Assembly (NCBI GenBank): GCA_937890045.1
Contig: CALBXV010000457.1
Location: 1 to 5,157, forward strand
Reading direction: 5' to 3'
DNA: 5,157 nucleotides
Origin: an uncultured archaeon
GTDB taxonomy: Archaea > Thermoproteota > Nitrososphaeria > Nitrososphaerales > CALBXV01
Below the pieces are notes generated by a model. That model saw only the letters and a list, made by a program, of their open reading frames with translations, ran no database searches and was not told the origin of the DNA. Numbering within the stretch: the first letter of the stretch is position 1; each line of letters opens with the position of its first letter. The position numbers and the translations under genes are program-made. Positions 1 through 4,915 of the stretch are shown piece after piece.

Positions 1-363
1 AAAAATAGGCATCTCCTGCCTAATTTCATGTTCCATTTCATATAACCATCTCCAAAATCTTGGGTCTGTATAATGTAAAATAGCGTCTGGGTTTTCTTTA
101 TCGAGGATAGACCTCAATAATTCTTGATTGCCATATCCACTAATAGGATATATTACTAAACTAGCATCTTCAACTCCAGTTTCTGCTCTAACTGATTCAT
201 TCATATCAATAATTTTACCATCTTCTGGATGTTGTATAGCACCACCTACTTGCACCCAATCATAATGATGTACTGTACCAAGTACAAATTCTTTAGACAT
301 TGTGCCTACACCGGAAGACATTCTTAAATCATCTGATAATAACAAAATTTTACGTTTTGACAT
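1..363 (-). CDS. Glycosyltransferase, GT-B/GT4-like, N-terminal part (3' end cut by window edge)
   Basis: The frame is open from an ATG at 363 to the left edge, giving 121 residues with no stop, so the C-terminal part is missing. The N-terminus has a hydrophobic strand (ILLLS, residues 6-10), then SDDLRMSSGVGTMSKE, a glycine-containing loop like the first loop of GT-B glycosyltransferases. Later come a second strand (LVIYPISGYG, about 68-77) and DAILHYTDPRFWRWLYEMEH (about 91-110). I recognise this combination from glycosyltransferases of T4-like marine phages, where the sugar acceptor is generally unknown (DNA base, virion protein or host glycan). The donor-binding C-terminal domain lies outside the window. 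The start is supported by GAGAGG five bases upstream. It follows the 44-residue gene after 21 bases, so it probably shares its transcript. The fold call is reasonably firm; the substrate is not known. Confidence 0.75.
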   Translation of the reverse strand, partial: MSKRKILLLSDDLRMSSGVGTMSKEFVLGTVHHYDWVQVGGAIQHPEDGKIIDMNESVRAETGVEDASLVIYPISGYGNQELLRSILDKENPDAILHYTDPRFWRWLYEMEHEIRQEMPIF

Positions 364-368
364 AATAA

Positions 369-374
369 CCTCTC
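369..374 (-). promoter_or_regulatory. Ribosome binding site of the glycosyltransferase gene
   Basis: GAGAGG on the minus strand lies five bases before the ATG at 363. It is one of the better Shine-Dalgarno matches in the window and fixes the start of the truncated glycosyltransferase gene. Confidence 0.65.
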
Positions 375-384
375 AAATTAAAAA

Positions 385-519
385 TTAATCATTTAATAAC
401 TGCTTTTTATCTTTTTTTTCTTTTTTAAGACTGTCCTCTATAATCTTTAATCTCGTATCTATCTTAACTAAAATATCATAGATTTTATCAAGTATTCTTT
501 CACTCAATCTGCCTTCCAT
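385..519 (-). CDS. Small helical protein, 44 residues, function unknown
   Basis: This frame begins MEGRLSERILDKIYDILVKI and ends with a lysine-rich tail (KKEKKDKK, residues 32-39) before TAA. It looks real for three reasons. Its ATG overlaps the stop of the upstream ribbon-helix-helix gene as TAATG. A GGGAG ribosome binding site lies nine bases upstream. It also fills what would otherwise be a 155-base gap in a tightly packed operon. Hydrophobic residues I9, L10, I13, I16, L17, I20, L24, I26 and I27 are spaced like one amphipathic helix, so a short coiled coil is likely. There is no signal peptide or membrane segment. The first 20 codons or so are ordinary, while the tail is encoded by A-runs. 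It may work with its coupled neighbour, but that is inference. I do not recognise the family. Confidence 0.65.
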   Translation of the reverse strand: MEGRLSERILDKIYDILVKIDTRLKIIEDSLKKEKKDKKQLLND

Positions 520-710
520 TATAATCTACTCCCACTCGGTTTCAAATTTTTCCAATCTTTAATTTTAGTTTTAAATTTTTCATCTAATAAATATAAATCC
601 ATTGAACGATTTACTAATTTTTGTAAAGTAAATTCGTCACTTAAATTTGATATTTTGAATTTCTTATATAAATCTTTTAAAACTTTTACCGAAGTTAATT
701 TGTATTCCAT
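519..710 (-). CDS. Ribbon-helix-helix (Arc/MetJ-like) DNA-binding protein, 63 residues
   Basis: The layout matches the ribbon-helix-helix fold: a short N-terminal strand (YKLTSVKVL, residues 3-11), helix A (LKDLYKKFKIS, about 11-21), a turn, then helix B (TLQKLVNRSMDLYLLD, about 28-43). Members dimerise through the strand and bind DNA in the major groove, usually as repressors. T6, K4 and K9 would be on the DNA-facing strand by analogy. A basic tail follows (KFKTKIKDWKNLK, 45-57). The ATG at 710 has AAGGG seven bases upstream. The stop overlaps the next ATG (TAATG), so the 44-residue protein is probably made by coupled translation. The A+T-rich repeat-bearing gap just upstream is a natural place for its operator. 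There is no toxin gene beside it, so I do not call it an antitoxin. Its target is unknown. Confidence 0.7.
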   Translation of the reverse strand: MEYKLTSVKVLKDLYKKFKISNLSDEFTLQKLVNRSMDLYLLDEKFKTKIKDWKNLKPSGSRL

Positions 711-754
711 AACAAAACCCTTTGTATATATGTATATCTATATATAAATATATA
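711..754 (-). promoter_or_regulatory. A+T-rich intergenic region with inverted and direct repeats; possible promoter/operator
   Basis: This is the longest gap between genes in the window. It carries a perfect 8-base inverted repeat, GTATATAT at 724-731 and ATATATAC at 748-755, with 16 bases between the arms. It also has two adjacent near-copies, TGTATATA at 723-730 and TGTATATC at 731-738. On the minus strand TTAATA and TATATT, 17 bases apart, make a weak sigma-70-like promoter just upstream of the ribbon-helix-helix gene, with the -35 box inside the end of the SLOG gene. An AAGGG ribosome binding site sits at 718-722. The alternating TA content makes chance repeats likely, so promoter and operator roles are tentative. 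Confidence 0.35.
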
Positions 755-1201
755 CTAATTAAATATTTTTATTAATTTTTTCATTTCTGTAGCATATTTA
801 ACAGTATTCATAGTGCCTCTTGACTCAATACCATCTGGTATAAATGCAACAACTATATCACTATATTCTGCTATTTGTTTATTTCTTTTAAAAAAATTGC
901 TCACATAATATTTCTTACCATAATATTCAGCTGATAATTTACAATGTATATTATGTTTATAATGTGCTGGTGGAAATTCAATATAATTCATACCAAACTC
1001 TAAAGCAATATGTTTTGCTATTCCGTCAGCTCCCAATGGTTGACCACCACTCACTATTTCTACTTCTTCACCATATTTTTCTTTCAACCTATAAATAAAA
1101 TCTTTAATCTTTCTGTTATTCAAATATTGCCTACTACCAACTATAGCCACTCTAATACTTCTCTGTTTCCACCACTTCCATTCATCACCCCTCATAATCA
1201 T
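755..1201 (-). CDS. SLOG-superfamily protein, DUF2493/YspA-like, 148 residues
   Basis: The Rossmann-like nucleotide-binding signature is clear. A first strand and loop read VAIVGSRQY (residues 18-26). A glycine-rich loop reads SGGQPLGAD (51-59). A C-terminal block reads RNKQIAEYSDIVVAFIPDG (106-124), followed by SRGTMNTV (127-134). SLOG proteins bind or process nucleotide-derived ligands; DUF2493 members are common in phages but their reaction is not established. The first 16 or so residues, rich in W and K, are an extra N-terminal extension. The start is uncertain: ATG at 1201 overlaps the upstream gene by 17 bases, while the in-frame ATG at 1195 (M3) has GAGA at a better spacing of seven bases. 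The gene ends the run of overlapping genes that begins at the clamp loader. It could make, degrade or bind a signalling or modified nucleotide; this is inference. Confidence 0.8.
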   Translation of the reverse strand: MIMRGDEWKWWKQRSIRVAIVGSRQYLNNRKIKDFIYRLKEKYGEEVEIVSGGQPLGADGIAKHIALEFGMNYIEFPPAHYKHNIHCKLSAEYYGKKYYVSNFFKRNKQIAEYSDIVVAFIPDGIESRGTMNTVKYATEMKKLIKIFN

Positions 1202-1610
1202 TTCTCTTTTGTTTACGTGGTGGCTTATCTGAAATTATAAATTTTGCACATTTATAAAATTCTTTTAATCCATTTAATATATCAGTTTTATAAAAATATT
1301 TATATGCAAATCGTCTATTTAACCTTTCTGTATAATACTCATCTGGAATAATATCATACCATATAAAATTAGCATTTGACATTTTACTATTTGATGTTAC
1401 AATAGTTTTAAAATGTAATTTACTATCCCACTTCATTAAAAAAGTTTTTAACTCTGTTAACGATAACTCATCTTCGTCATACCACAAATACAATATAACT
1501 GCAGAATTTAATTTAAGATGTGCAGCATTTATCATATCCATAACAGTTTGTTCTATATCAGTATTAATAAAATCTGATAATTTTAGTCTTAAACTTATTT
1601 TAGATAACAT
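1185..1610 (-). CDS. Hypothetical protein, 141 residues
   Basis: I do not recognise this family. The sequence suggests a small soluble alpha/beta protein. It has a strand (NSAVILYLWYDED, residues 35-47), a helix (SLTELKTFLMKWD, 50-62), another strand (FKTIVTS, 67-73), and an aromatic-rich stretch (NFIWYDIIPDEYY, 81-93). A helix with many Y and F follows, and the end is strongly basic (DKPPRKQKRND, 128-138). No cysteine motif, signal peptide or membrane segment is visible. The start is well supported: ATG at 1610 overlaps the nuclease stop as TAATG, with AAGG nine bases upstream. Its end overlaps the SLOG gene by 17 bases. Its place between the nuclease and the SLOG gene suggests a linked role, perhaps as an accessory or nucleic-acid-binding factor, but nothing in the sequence proves that. 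Confidence 0.7.
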   Translation of the reverse strand: MLSKISLRLKLSDFINTDIEQTVMDMINAAHLKLNSAVILYLWYDEDELSLTELKTFLMKWDSKLHFKTIVTSNSKMSNANFIWYDIIPDEYYTERLNRRFAYKYFYKTDILNGLKEFYKCAKFIISDKPPRKQKRNDYEG

Positions 1611-2473
1611 TATTTTATGCCTTCATCACAATATTCTGTCTGATTAAATTCACACCATCTACAATTTTTCTTTGATGGGATTTTTCTATACGTATGACTT
1701 GTATTATGTTCTTTACCAGAAAAACATTCATCAATAAACAATTTTAAATTATTAGTAACTTTATTTATACTTGGAGTACCATTCGCTGGTATAAATGTCT
1801 GTACTCTTCTTTGAGGAAAATCTACTTTCTCATATAATTTTCTTTTAACAATAAAATACTCTACATCAATTTTATCTAACGAAATATTATTTTGTTTCCC
1901 ATAAAACTGTTTATATAATAAAATTTGATCTGTTTTATTTTTATCTGCCTTTTGCCATTTATTCCATCCCATTGTAGAAGTTTTAATATCTATAATTTTA
2001 TGTTTATCTCTCAATACATCACGTATGATAACATCTATATATCCAATAAAATTTATACCACTTGGTAATTTATACTTAATAGGAACTTCTACTCCAACTA
2101 ATTCATATCCTTTTTTACTGAAATACATACCACGTTTTTTCTTAAACCAATCTAAAATGACCAATCCATGCCTATAAAACTCTTCCATTTCATATTGTTC
2201 ACAAATTACAACACCCCCGTTTTTATTAAGAATATTTTCATAATTTTCTTTCATTCTATATAATAACATTTGATCTAAAGGTAGTTTATCTGCGTCCTTA
2301 ATCGTATCACTATACATCACAGTAAGATATGTTTGTAGAACTTCATGCATTGATGTTCCAAACAACGTATGTATATTATCTGTCCACTCTCCCAATTTAT
2401 CTATATATAACAGTTTCCAACGATATGGACAAACAGCCCATTGACTATATTGACTATATGATATATTTTTCAT
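1610..2473 (-). CDS. Cas4/RecB-like PD-(D/E)XK nuclease with predicted iron-sulfur cluster
   Basis: From the ATG at 2473 the protein has 287 residues. The active-site motifs appear in order: GTSMHEV with H43, E129 in VGVEVPI, D147 in GYIDVII, D162-I-K164 in IIDIKTS, and QILLY (Q183, Y187). This is the RecB/Cas4/AddB nuclease pattern, in which Asp, Asp/Glu and Lys bind metal and cut DNA. One cysteine near the N-terminus (C15, in AVCPYRW) and three near the C-terminus (C271, C274, C282, in CRWCEFNQTEYC) match the four ligands of a 4Fe-4S cluster. It is probably an exonuclease in DNA recombination, repair or processing. There is no helicase domain and no cas gene nearby. I chose ATG 2473 because it makes an ATGA overlap with the Nmad1 stop; an in-frame GTG at 2482 would add three residues. 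Confidence 0.85.
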   Translation of the reverse strand: MKNISYSQYSQWAVCPYRWKLLYIDKLGEWTDNIHTLFGTSMHEVLQTYLTVMYSDTIKDADKLPLDQMLLYRMKENYENILNKNGGVVICEQYEMEEFYRHGLVILDWFKKKRGMYFSKKGYELVGVEVPIKYKLPSGINFIGYIDVIIRDVLRDKHKIIDIKTSTMGWNKWQKADKNKTDQILLYKQFYGKQNNISLDKIDVEYFIVKRKLYEKVDFPQRRVQTFIPANGTPSINKVTNNLKLFIDECFSGKEHNTSHTYRKIPSKKNCRWCEFNQTEYCDEGIK

Positions 2474-2871
2474 TTGCCCCACTTACCACGACCAACTATA
2501 GTTGCCATAATACCATAATTAGATACATCAAGATAAGCATCTTCTAATGGTTCATCTTTAACTGCAGATTTCTTATCACCAAGTAAAAGAGTTTTTAATC
2601 TTTGAATTTTATCATTCATTCTAAACCATAAACCTATAAGTGATAGATTTACTTCTTCTTCTGTTTTTAATTGAGAACCAACACTAATATTGCCAGGGCC
2701 GTAATCGTGTTGTTTAAGTAAAAATAACTCATATTGTTCTTGTTGAATCTTTTTAAATTCTGAAGTCATTTCTGGCCAGTCTCGTTCCATTTGCACAACA
2801 ATAGATTCTTCATCACGTGTAGTTTCTACTGATATACCTTTTTTTGTACTAGCTTCTTTTATAACTTTCAT
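2470..2871 (-). CDS. Nmad1 (DUF1599) protein, nucleotide modification associated
   Basis: The 133-residue product carries the typical blocks of this family: FLLKQHDYGPGNI (residues 50-62), GLWFRMNDKIQRL (80-92) and EPLEDAYLDVSNYGIMA (107-123). The pattern is all-helical, with charged residues (D56, R84, D87, K88, D111, D115) spaced like the metal and nucleotide site of MazG-like all-alpha NTP pyrophosphatases. That relation is from general knowledge of the family, and no reaction has been shown for this protein. Nmad1 was named because it keeps company with phage DNA-modification genes, and here it directly follows a DNA methyltransferase. Residues 1-40 are a less conserved charged extension. 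ATG 2871 overlaps the methyltransferase stop as ATGA, with AAGGA six bases upstream. A role in preparing or removing a nucleotide for modified DNA is inference. Confidence 0.82.
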   Translation of the reverse strand: MKVIKEASTKKGISVETTRDEESIVVQMERDWPEMTSEFKKIQQEQYELFLLKQHDYGPGNISVGSQLKTEEEVNLSLIGLWFRMNDKIQRLKTLLLGDKKSAVKDEPLEDAYLDVSNYGIMATIVGRGKWGK

Positions 2872-3941
2872 AATAGTTCCTTTTTAAATACAAATACAGG
2901 TTCATATTTATAACCTTTTCCAGCAATACTTGATAATATCAACTCCAAAGTATCTACAAAATTAAAACCAACCTCTTTTGCTTTACTAATAGTTGCTTTC
3001 TCAATCCATTTATATTTATTTGTTTTTGCTATATTTAATAACATATAACAGTTGTATTTCAATCCACTATAACAGTTTTCAATAGTCTTTTTCAGAAATC
3101 CATTTATCCATTCATCTTCTGTGGGAAATTTAATAAAACTTTGTGTCTTTTCCAAGCTATATTTTTCCGTATCAAAATACGGGGGTGATGTAAAACAAAG
3201 GTTGAGAGATTCTTTTTGTGGTAAAAACTCTTCACTTCCTTTTTTATAAATATCAACTTTCTTATTTAGATATGTAAAATCTTTTTTCATTTTCATTAAA
3301 CCTTCATAAGTTCTAGTAGATGGTTCAGTTCCAATATAGTGTTTAGTATTAGATGCTGCAAAAAACCCCAATAACCTTCCACCCCAACCACAACTCATAT
3401 CCCATACTACTCCATCACCACCATACTTCTCATAAATTAATTTTGCTGCTGTTGGTCTAAAATTACTAACTCCATATGAACCACCATATAATTTCAAAGA
3501 TTGTCTAAATCTATTTAAAGTAAATTTATTATTACCATATTTTAATTGCCAATTCCAACATTTTTTAATAATTGTTTTCAACATAACATCATCATTAAAT
3601 GCCTCTCTTGGACTTAAAGATGTTCCACATCTAACATCAATCCAATGTGGAAAGTATGACCACACTAGCCGTAAACAATGCATCGTTTGAATAATTTGAT
3701 TGTTTTCAAATATAGTATTCGAATTAAACTTTCTTAACTTTTCAAAATGACTATATTTTTCTTGATCATTTATAATATAATGGGGAAATCCACTTTTACG
3801 ATAATATTTAAATATAATATTTATACCACGCTCAATATCAGTATTTTCAATGTCATTTGTTACTTTATGGTATTCTAAATCAAGAGTATCTTCATCAGTA
3901 AATTTTTTTAGAACTTCATAATTAACCAAAGATTTTATCAT
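2868..3941 (-). CDS. DNA methyltransferase (amino-MTase, SPPY type), 357 residues
   Basis: The catalytic half is clear. VSNFRPTAAKLIYEKYGG (residues 158-175) resembles motif X. DMSCGWGGRLLGF (181-193) is the S-adenosylmethionine-binding motif I. GTEPS (204-208) carries the acidic residue E206 of motif II. FTSPPYFDTEKY (250-261) is catalytic motif IV. SPPY is found in N4-cytosine and some N6-adenine enzymes, so the base methylated cannot be told. Motif I precedes motif IV by only about 65 residues, which leaves no room for a target-recognition domain between them. The first 150 or so residues are helical, unassigned, and could hold target recognition. The ATG at 3941 overlaps the clamp-loader stop (ATGA) without a visible ribosome binding site, so translation is probably coupled. 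No cognate restriction endonuclease is evident, which fits self-protection or regulation of phage DNA. Confidence 0.85.
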   Translation of the reverse strand: MIKSLVNYEVLKKFTDEDTLDLEYHKVTNDIENTDIERGINIIFKYYRKSGFPHYIINDQEKYSHFEKLRKFNSNTIFENNQIIQTMHCLRLVWSYFPHWIDVRCGTSLSPREAFNDDVMLKTIIKKCWNWQLKYGNNKFTLNRFRQSLKLYGGSYGVSNFRPTAAKLIYEKYGGDGVVWDMSCGWGGRLLGFFAASNTKHYIGTEPSTRTYEGLMKMKKDFTYLNKKVDIYKKGSEEFLPQKESLNLCFTSPPYFDTEKYSLEKTQSFIKFPTEDEWINGFLKKTIENCYSGLKYNCYMLLNIAKTNKYKWIEKATISKAKEVGFNFVDTLELILSSIAGKGYKYEPVFVFKKELL

Positions 3942-4438
3942 ACAATAAGATTAGTAAAGTCTATTCCTAATTCTTTAAGCTTACTCTCTTCAATACCCCA
4001 TTTTACTAATATCTCACGCAATTCAAGCATACCACCGTCTGTCAGCATATAAAAACCTATAGCCTCTATAGCTTCAGCTCTACTACATTCATCATTATTA
4101 CGTACTATATTAATAAGCCAGTTTGGATAGTTCATATCATTTCTCCCTTTAACATATTTTAACCACTGTTTCCTTTTTGGTAAAACATTTATATAAAATT
4201 TATATAAATCTTTTGGTTTTACATTATATTTTTGAAATTCATTTACAAGTTCTACCCAATCACTCTTCATAGAAAGAAAACGATTAATCATATAATTAGA
4301 CCAAGTTTTTTTATCCTCTTCTGTTATTTCATCCCAATAATTAGGATTCTGAATCTCCGTCAGATTTTTTAGATGGTGAAACAGATTCTTGCTTTTTATC
4401 TTCTTTTGATTCTGGTTTTTTCTTATAGTCGGTTTCAT
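3938..4438 (-). CDS. T4 gp62-like sliding-clamp loader small subunit (phage clamp loader A)
   Basis: In T4-like phages this subunit joins the gp44 ATPase to load the gp45 clamp for DNA replication. The 166-residue length fits (T4 gp62 is 187). Recognisable blocks are KNLFHHLKNLTEI (residues 17-29), the signature-like YMINRFLSMKSDWVELVN (49-66), LYKFYINVLPKRKQWLKYVKG (78-98), and a charged C-terminal end like the family's (LREILVKWGIEESKLKELG, 140-158). The start is unusual: ATG 4438 lies 98 bases inside the FmdB-like gene. No in-frame ATG, GTG or TTG occurs between it and the conserved NLFHHL block, and AGGA lies four bases upstream (AAGGA at ten), so I keep it. Residues 1-16 are a basic leader. 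The gp44, gp45, regA and polymerase genes that surround gp62 in T4 are absent here. Confidence 0.82.
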   Translation of the reverse strand: MKPTIRKNQNQKKIKSKNLFHHLKNLTEIQNPNYWDEITEEDKKTWSNYMINRFLSMKSDWVELVNEFQKYNVKPKDLYKFYINVLPKRKQWLKYVKGRNDMNYPNWLINIVRNNDECSRAEAIEAIGFYMLTDGGMLELREILVKWGIEESKLKELGIDFTNLIV

Positions 4439-4601
4439 AAAATCCTGATCCTTTAAATATAACTGCCGGTTTTGAAATTTTCCTTTTCATTAATTGTTTT
4501 ACCTCTACACATTTAGAGCAATCTGGAGCTTTATCTTCCATCTTCTGTAAAACCTCTTCTTCATGCCCGCAAGTTGGACAGATATACTCATAAATCGGCA
4601 C
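4341..4601 (-). CDS. FmdB-family zinc-ribbon protein, 86 residues, GTG start
   Basis: The N-terminus is a textbook FmdB zinc ribbon: MPIYEYICPTCGHEEEVLQK, then C28-x-x-C31. C8, C11, C28 and C31 would bind one zinc ion. KPAVIFKGSGFYETDY (residues 44-59) is the conserved segment that follows in this family. FmdB proteins are called putative regulators, but their molecular role is not known. The start codon is GTG at 4601, fixed by the invariant MPIYEY start. It lies 14 bases inside the upstream zinc-ribbon gene with no good ribosome binding site, so coupling to that gene is likely. The tail (residues 60-86) is low in complexity, rich in K, E, S and D, and is the part that overlaps the clamp-loader gene in another frame. 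It may be free to drift because it is disordered. Confidence 0.85.
   Translation of the reverse strand: MPIYEYICPTCGHEEEVLQKMEDKAPDCSKCVEVKQLMKRKISKPAVIFKGSGFYETDYKKKPESKEDKKQESVSPSKKSDGDSES
4443..4453 (-). promoter_or_regulatory. Ribosome binding site of the clamp-loader gene, inside the FmdB-like gene
   Basis: On the minus strand, AGGA lies four bases and AAGGA ten bases before the ATG at 4438. Both sit inside the FmdB-like reading frame. They support a real translation start for the clamp-loader subunit within the upstream gene, rather than re-use of ribosomes leaving that gene's stop 95 bases further on. Confidence 0.55.
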
Positions 4602-4908
4602 GGAACAATGGTTCTTTATCTGGTTTATCTTCTTTTAACACATTTGCTTCAACTTCATCACCCAAAACTCCAGTATAAAGTTTTGAAACATTACCACAGG
4701 CACCACACGAATAAACTTGTACAGGTATCATTTCTTCTTTACCAGTAGGTGAAACTAATGCTGATAATCTCTTTAACACATAACAAAGTATAAAAAGATA
4801 ATTCCCACAATGTTCACATTTTAATGTCTCTGCATCTCGTAAATCTACTTGAACTGTAGCTCCTTGATTACTAGATCCTGGTAATGGTCTCATTGGTTTT
4901 GTTGTCAT
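4588..4908 (-). CDS. CxxC zinc-ribbon protein of marine T4-like phages, 106 residues
   Basis: Two cysteine pairs (C31-EH-C34 in LKCEHCGNYLF, and C68-GA-C71 in YSCGACGNVSK) frame a region with VLKRLSALVSPTGKEEMIPVQVY-type sequence. The 33-residue gap between pairs fits a single treble-clef or ribbon zinc site. I recall similar small proteins ending in an IPVxVxxCxxCG block near replication genes in marine myoviruses, where they are annotated as hypothetical. Residues 1-20 look flexible, as does the charged tail after 84. ATG 4908 is firm, with AGGAG seven bases upstream, the strongest ribosome binding site here. The end overlaps the FmdB-like gene by 14 bases, so two zinc ribbons are made together just before the clamp loader. 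It could bind nucleic acid or transcription and replication proteins; that is not shown. Confidence 0.78.
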   Translation of the reverse strand: MTTKPMRPLPGSSNQGATVQVDLRDAETLKCEHCGNYLFILCYVLKRLSALVSPTGKEEMIPVQVYSCGACGNVSKLYTGVLGDEVEANVLKEDKPDKEPLFRADL

Positions 4909-4915
4909 CGTTTAA

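Noticed and set aside
364..384. Terminator between the 44-residue gene and the glycosyltransferase gene
   Set aside because: The 21-base gap has no hairpin, only A/T runs and the ribosome binding site of the next gene.
405..428. Runs of A (six and eight) in the 44-residue gene as a programmed frameshift site
   Set aside because: Both alternative frames meet a stop within a few codons after the runs, so a shift would make no meaningful longer product or fusion to the glycosyltransferase.
519..710. Antitoxin of a toxin-antitoxin pair
   Set aside because: The ribbon-helix-helix fold is common in antitoxins, but the coupled partner is a 44-residue helical, lysine-rich protein with no resemblance to RelE, MazF, PIN or other toxin folds.
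743..750. Plus-strand TATAAATA that could start an antisense transcript into the SLOG gene
   Set aside because: It lies in a run of alternating T and A, nothing codes on the plus strand here, and similar octamers are scattered in genes. No independent support for antisense transcription.
1010..1240. Plus-strand open frame of 76 codons
   Set aside because: It lies opposite the well-supported SLOG and 141-residue genes, lacks a ribosome binding site, and has the low-complexity composition of an antisense shadow. The plus-strand frames at 2329-2547, 4563-4748 and 4884-5123 fail for the same reasons.
2905..2912. Exact T4 late-promoter octamer TATAAATA on the minus strand, 33 bases before the Nmad1 start
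   Set aside because: It is well placed, but the octamer also occurs on the minus strand at 1297-1304, 1762-1769 and 3818-3825, and on the plus strand at 743-750, 1090-1097 and 3245-3252. That number on both strands is about what such A+T-rich DNA gives by chance, and this copy simply encodes Y-K-Y.
1610..3941. Classical restriction-modification system
   Set aside because: The nuclease is of the Cas4/RecB type with an iron-sulfur cluster, a DNA-processing exonuclease pattern, not a recognisable restriction endonuclease. No specificity subunit or translocase is present.
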